Of a stretch of DNA of 5,782 nucleotides, positions 4,483 to 5,782 are shown piece by piece (position 1 is the stretch's first letter; the number at the start of each line of letters is the position of its first letter). The notes below the pieces were generated by a model. That model worked only from the letters and a program-made list of their open reading frames with translations. It was not told the origin of the DNA and did not search any database. The DNA comes from Bdellovibrionales bacterium (lineage in GTDB: Bacteria; Bdellovibrionota; Bdellovibrionia; Bdellovibrionales; UBA1609): the NCBI GenBank assembly GCA_020434645.1, contig JAGRAK010000134.1, positions 1 through 5,782 of the forward strand, read 5' to 3'. A program made the position numbers and the translations under genes.

Positions 4483-5782
4483 ATGTATATTTTAGGGATC
4501 TCTGCTTTTTATCATGATAGTGCCGTCAGCCTAATAAAAGATGGTGAAATACTATCTGCTGCACAAGAAGAACGCTTCACAAGAATTAAGCATGATCCTA
4601 GCTTTCCGATTGAGGCCATTCAATATTGTTTAAGTGAGCAAAAAATTAAACTCTCTGATGTAGACTACATTGTCTTCTACGAAAAACCATTTTTAAAATT
4701 TGATCGTTTATTAGAAAATTATTTTGCTTTCGCACCTAAAGGATTTTTATCTTACATAAAAGCCATGCCGGCCTGGATTGGTGAGAAGTTATTTCTAAAA
4801 AACTTGATGATTAAAAAGCTAAAGAAAATCGACAGCGATTACAATTACAAAAAAACACCACTACTATTTACAGAACACCATCAGTCTCACACCGCAAGTG
4901 CCTATTACCCCTCACCATTTGATGAAGCGATCATAATAACAGCTGACGGAGTGGGCGAATGGTCCACCACCACAATTTCTTTAGGCAAGGGCCATGAACT
5001 CAGAGAAGTTCGAAAAATAGAATATCCCCACTCACTTGGGCTTCTTTATTCAGCCTTTACTTACTTTACTGGTTTTAAAGTCAACTCGGGCGAGTATAAA
5101 CTAATGGGGCTCGCCCCATATGGCCGCCCTCTCTATGTCGACAAAATTAAACAAAATATTATTGATATCAAAGACGATGGCTCATTTCACCTGAACATGG
5201 ACTACTTTACTTTTGCCACAAGTGGCCGAATGACCCATCATAAATTCGAGGAGCTTTTTAATTGCAAAACAAGAAAACCTGAGTCTCCCCTTGAGCAAAT
5301 TCACATGGATCTTGCTGCCTCCGTCCAACAGGTGACTGAAGAAATCATGATCAAAATGGTGAACTATGCCGTTCGAGAATTTGGCATTAAGAAATTATGC
5401 CTTGCCGGAGGCGTAGCGCTCAATTGTGTGGCCAATGGTGAAATACTAAGAAGATGCGAAATTGATGACATCTGGATTCAGCCCGCAGCCGGTGACGCCG
5501 GGGGAGCACTGGGCGCCGCACTTTCTGTATGGCATCAGTATTTAAATAAACCCAAATTAAAAACAAGCAGCGACACATTGAAGGGCACGTATTTAGGGCC
5601 TGAGTTTACTGACTCAGAAATTGAAGAAATGCTAAATAAAAAAAACATCGCCTACACCAAAGCGGATTCAAAAGATTCGCTCTGTCACCAGGTGGTGGAC
5701 CATATAACAAACGATAAAACTATTGGCTGGTTTCAAGGACGAATGGAGTATGGCCCACGCGCCCTTGGTAACCGCAGCATAC
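4483..5782 (+). CDS. NodU/TobZ/SxtI-type O-carbamoyltransferase, 3' end outside window
   Basis: An open frame of 433 codons from ATG 4483 with no stop before the window end; the family is usually near 600 residues. Known relatives (TobZ, NodU, CmcH) transfer a carbamoyl group from carbamoyl phosphate to a hydroxyl, through carbamoyl-adenylate made by a C-terminal YrdC-like domain. The Kae1-like ASKHA domain is visible: YILGISAFYHDSA (2-14), QEERFTR (28-34), HHQSH (132-136), ADGVGEWSTT (154-163), GEYKLMGLAPYG (203-214), LAGGVALNCVANG (307-319) and QPAAGDAGGALGAA (333-346). His132, His136 and Asp338 are the likely metal ligands by analogy with Kae1/TobZ. QGRMEYGPRALGNRSI (418-433) opens the C-terminal part. 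A basic, hydrophobic insert (about 83-116, AMPAWIGEKLF) may touch the membrane. The start has no ribosome site and follows the previous TAA with zero gap. The substrate is unknown. Confidence 0.93.
   Translation, partial: MYILGISAFYHDSAVSLIKDGEILSAAQEERFTRIKHDPSFPIEAIQYCLSEQKIKLSDVDYIVFYEKPFLKFDRLLENYFAFAPKGFLSYIKAMPAWIGEKLFLKNLMIKKLKKIDSDYNYKKTPLLFTEHHQSHTASAYYPSPFDEAIIITADGVGEWSTTTISLGKGHELREVRKIEYPHSLGLLYSAFTYFTGFKVNSGEYKLMGLAPYGRPLYVDKIKQNIIDIKDDGSFHLNMDYFTFATSGRMTHHKFEELFNCKTRKPESPLEQIHMDLAASVQQVTEEIMIKMVNYAVREFGIKKLCLAGGVALNCVANGEILRRCEIDDIWIQPAAGDAGGALGAALSVWHQYLNKPKLKTSSDTLKGTYLGPEFTDSEIEEMLNKKNIAYTKADSKDSLCHQVVDHITNDKTIGWFQGRMEYGPRALGNRSI

Noticed and set aside
4089..5782. Saxitoxin biosynthesis cluster
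   Set aside because: Only the SxtI/J/K-type carbamoylation trio is seen. No polyketide synthase, amidinotransferase or other toxin genes are present, and the trio is common outside toxin producers.

Overview
The window carries two functional blocks, all on the + strand and packed almost without gaps. The first (1-3463) is a housekeeping run: the 3' end of fabG, then acpP, fabF, rpiB and glyA. The order fabG-acpP-fabF-rpiB-glyA is, from general knowledge, common in deltaproteobacteria-grade lineages (Desulfobacterota, Myxococcota, Bdellovibrionota). Together with moderate-to-low GC, this suggests a Gram-negative bacterium of that grade. Bdellovibrionota is a guess that the sequence does not prove. 

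Layout: fabG tail (1-188); a 57-nt AT-rich leader with a perfect (AATTT)x4 tandem repeat and a good ribosome binding site; acpP (246-482); fabF one nucleotide later (484-1740); a 54-nt gap; rpiB (1795-2247); glyA (2210-3463), overlapping rpiB by 38 nt; an M23 metallopeptidase lipoprotein (3436-4041), overlapping glyA by 28 nt. FabG and FabF extend fatty acids on the AcpP carrier. RpiB interconverts pentose phosphates, and GlyA makes glycine and one-carbon units. The M23 protein probably trims peptidoglycan from the envelope. 

The second block (4089-end) is the most interesting part. It holds a 77-aa SxtJ-type membrane protein, a 49-aa SxtK/DUF5989-type membrane peptide (4333-4482), and a NodU/TobZ/SxtI-type O-carbamoyltransferase (4483 to the window end, open). 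The large gene starts on the base after the stop codon of the small one. The family names come from the saxitoxin cluster, but the same trio occurs in many bacteria that make no such toxin, and nothing here implies toxin synthesis. I infer that the trio is a membrane-associated carbamoylation module acting on an unidentified envelope or secreted substrate. 

Beyond the genes, the 5' part of the M23 gene holds a cluster of dyad symmetries (3462-3582): an imperfect hairpin at the glyA stop codon, a 14-bp perfect palindrome, a second copy of its 10-bp core, and a GC-rich hairpin. No tRNA, rRNA, CRISPR array, insertion sequence or convincing rho-independent terminator was seen. No stretch longer than 60 bases lacks a gene.
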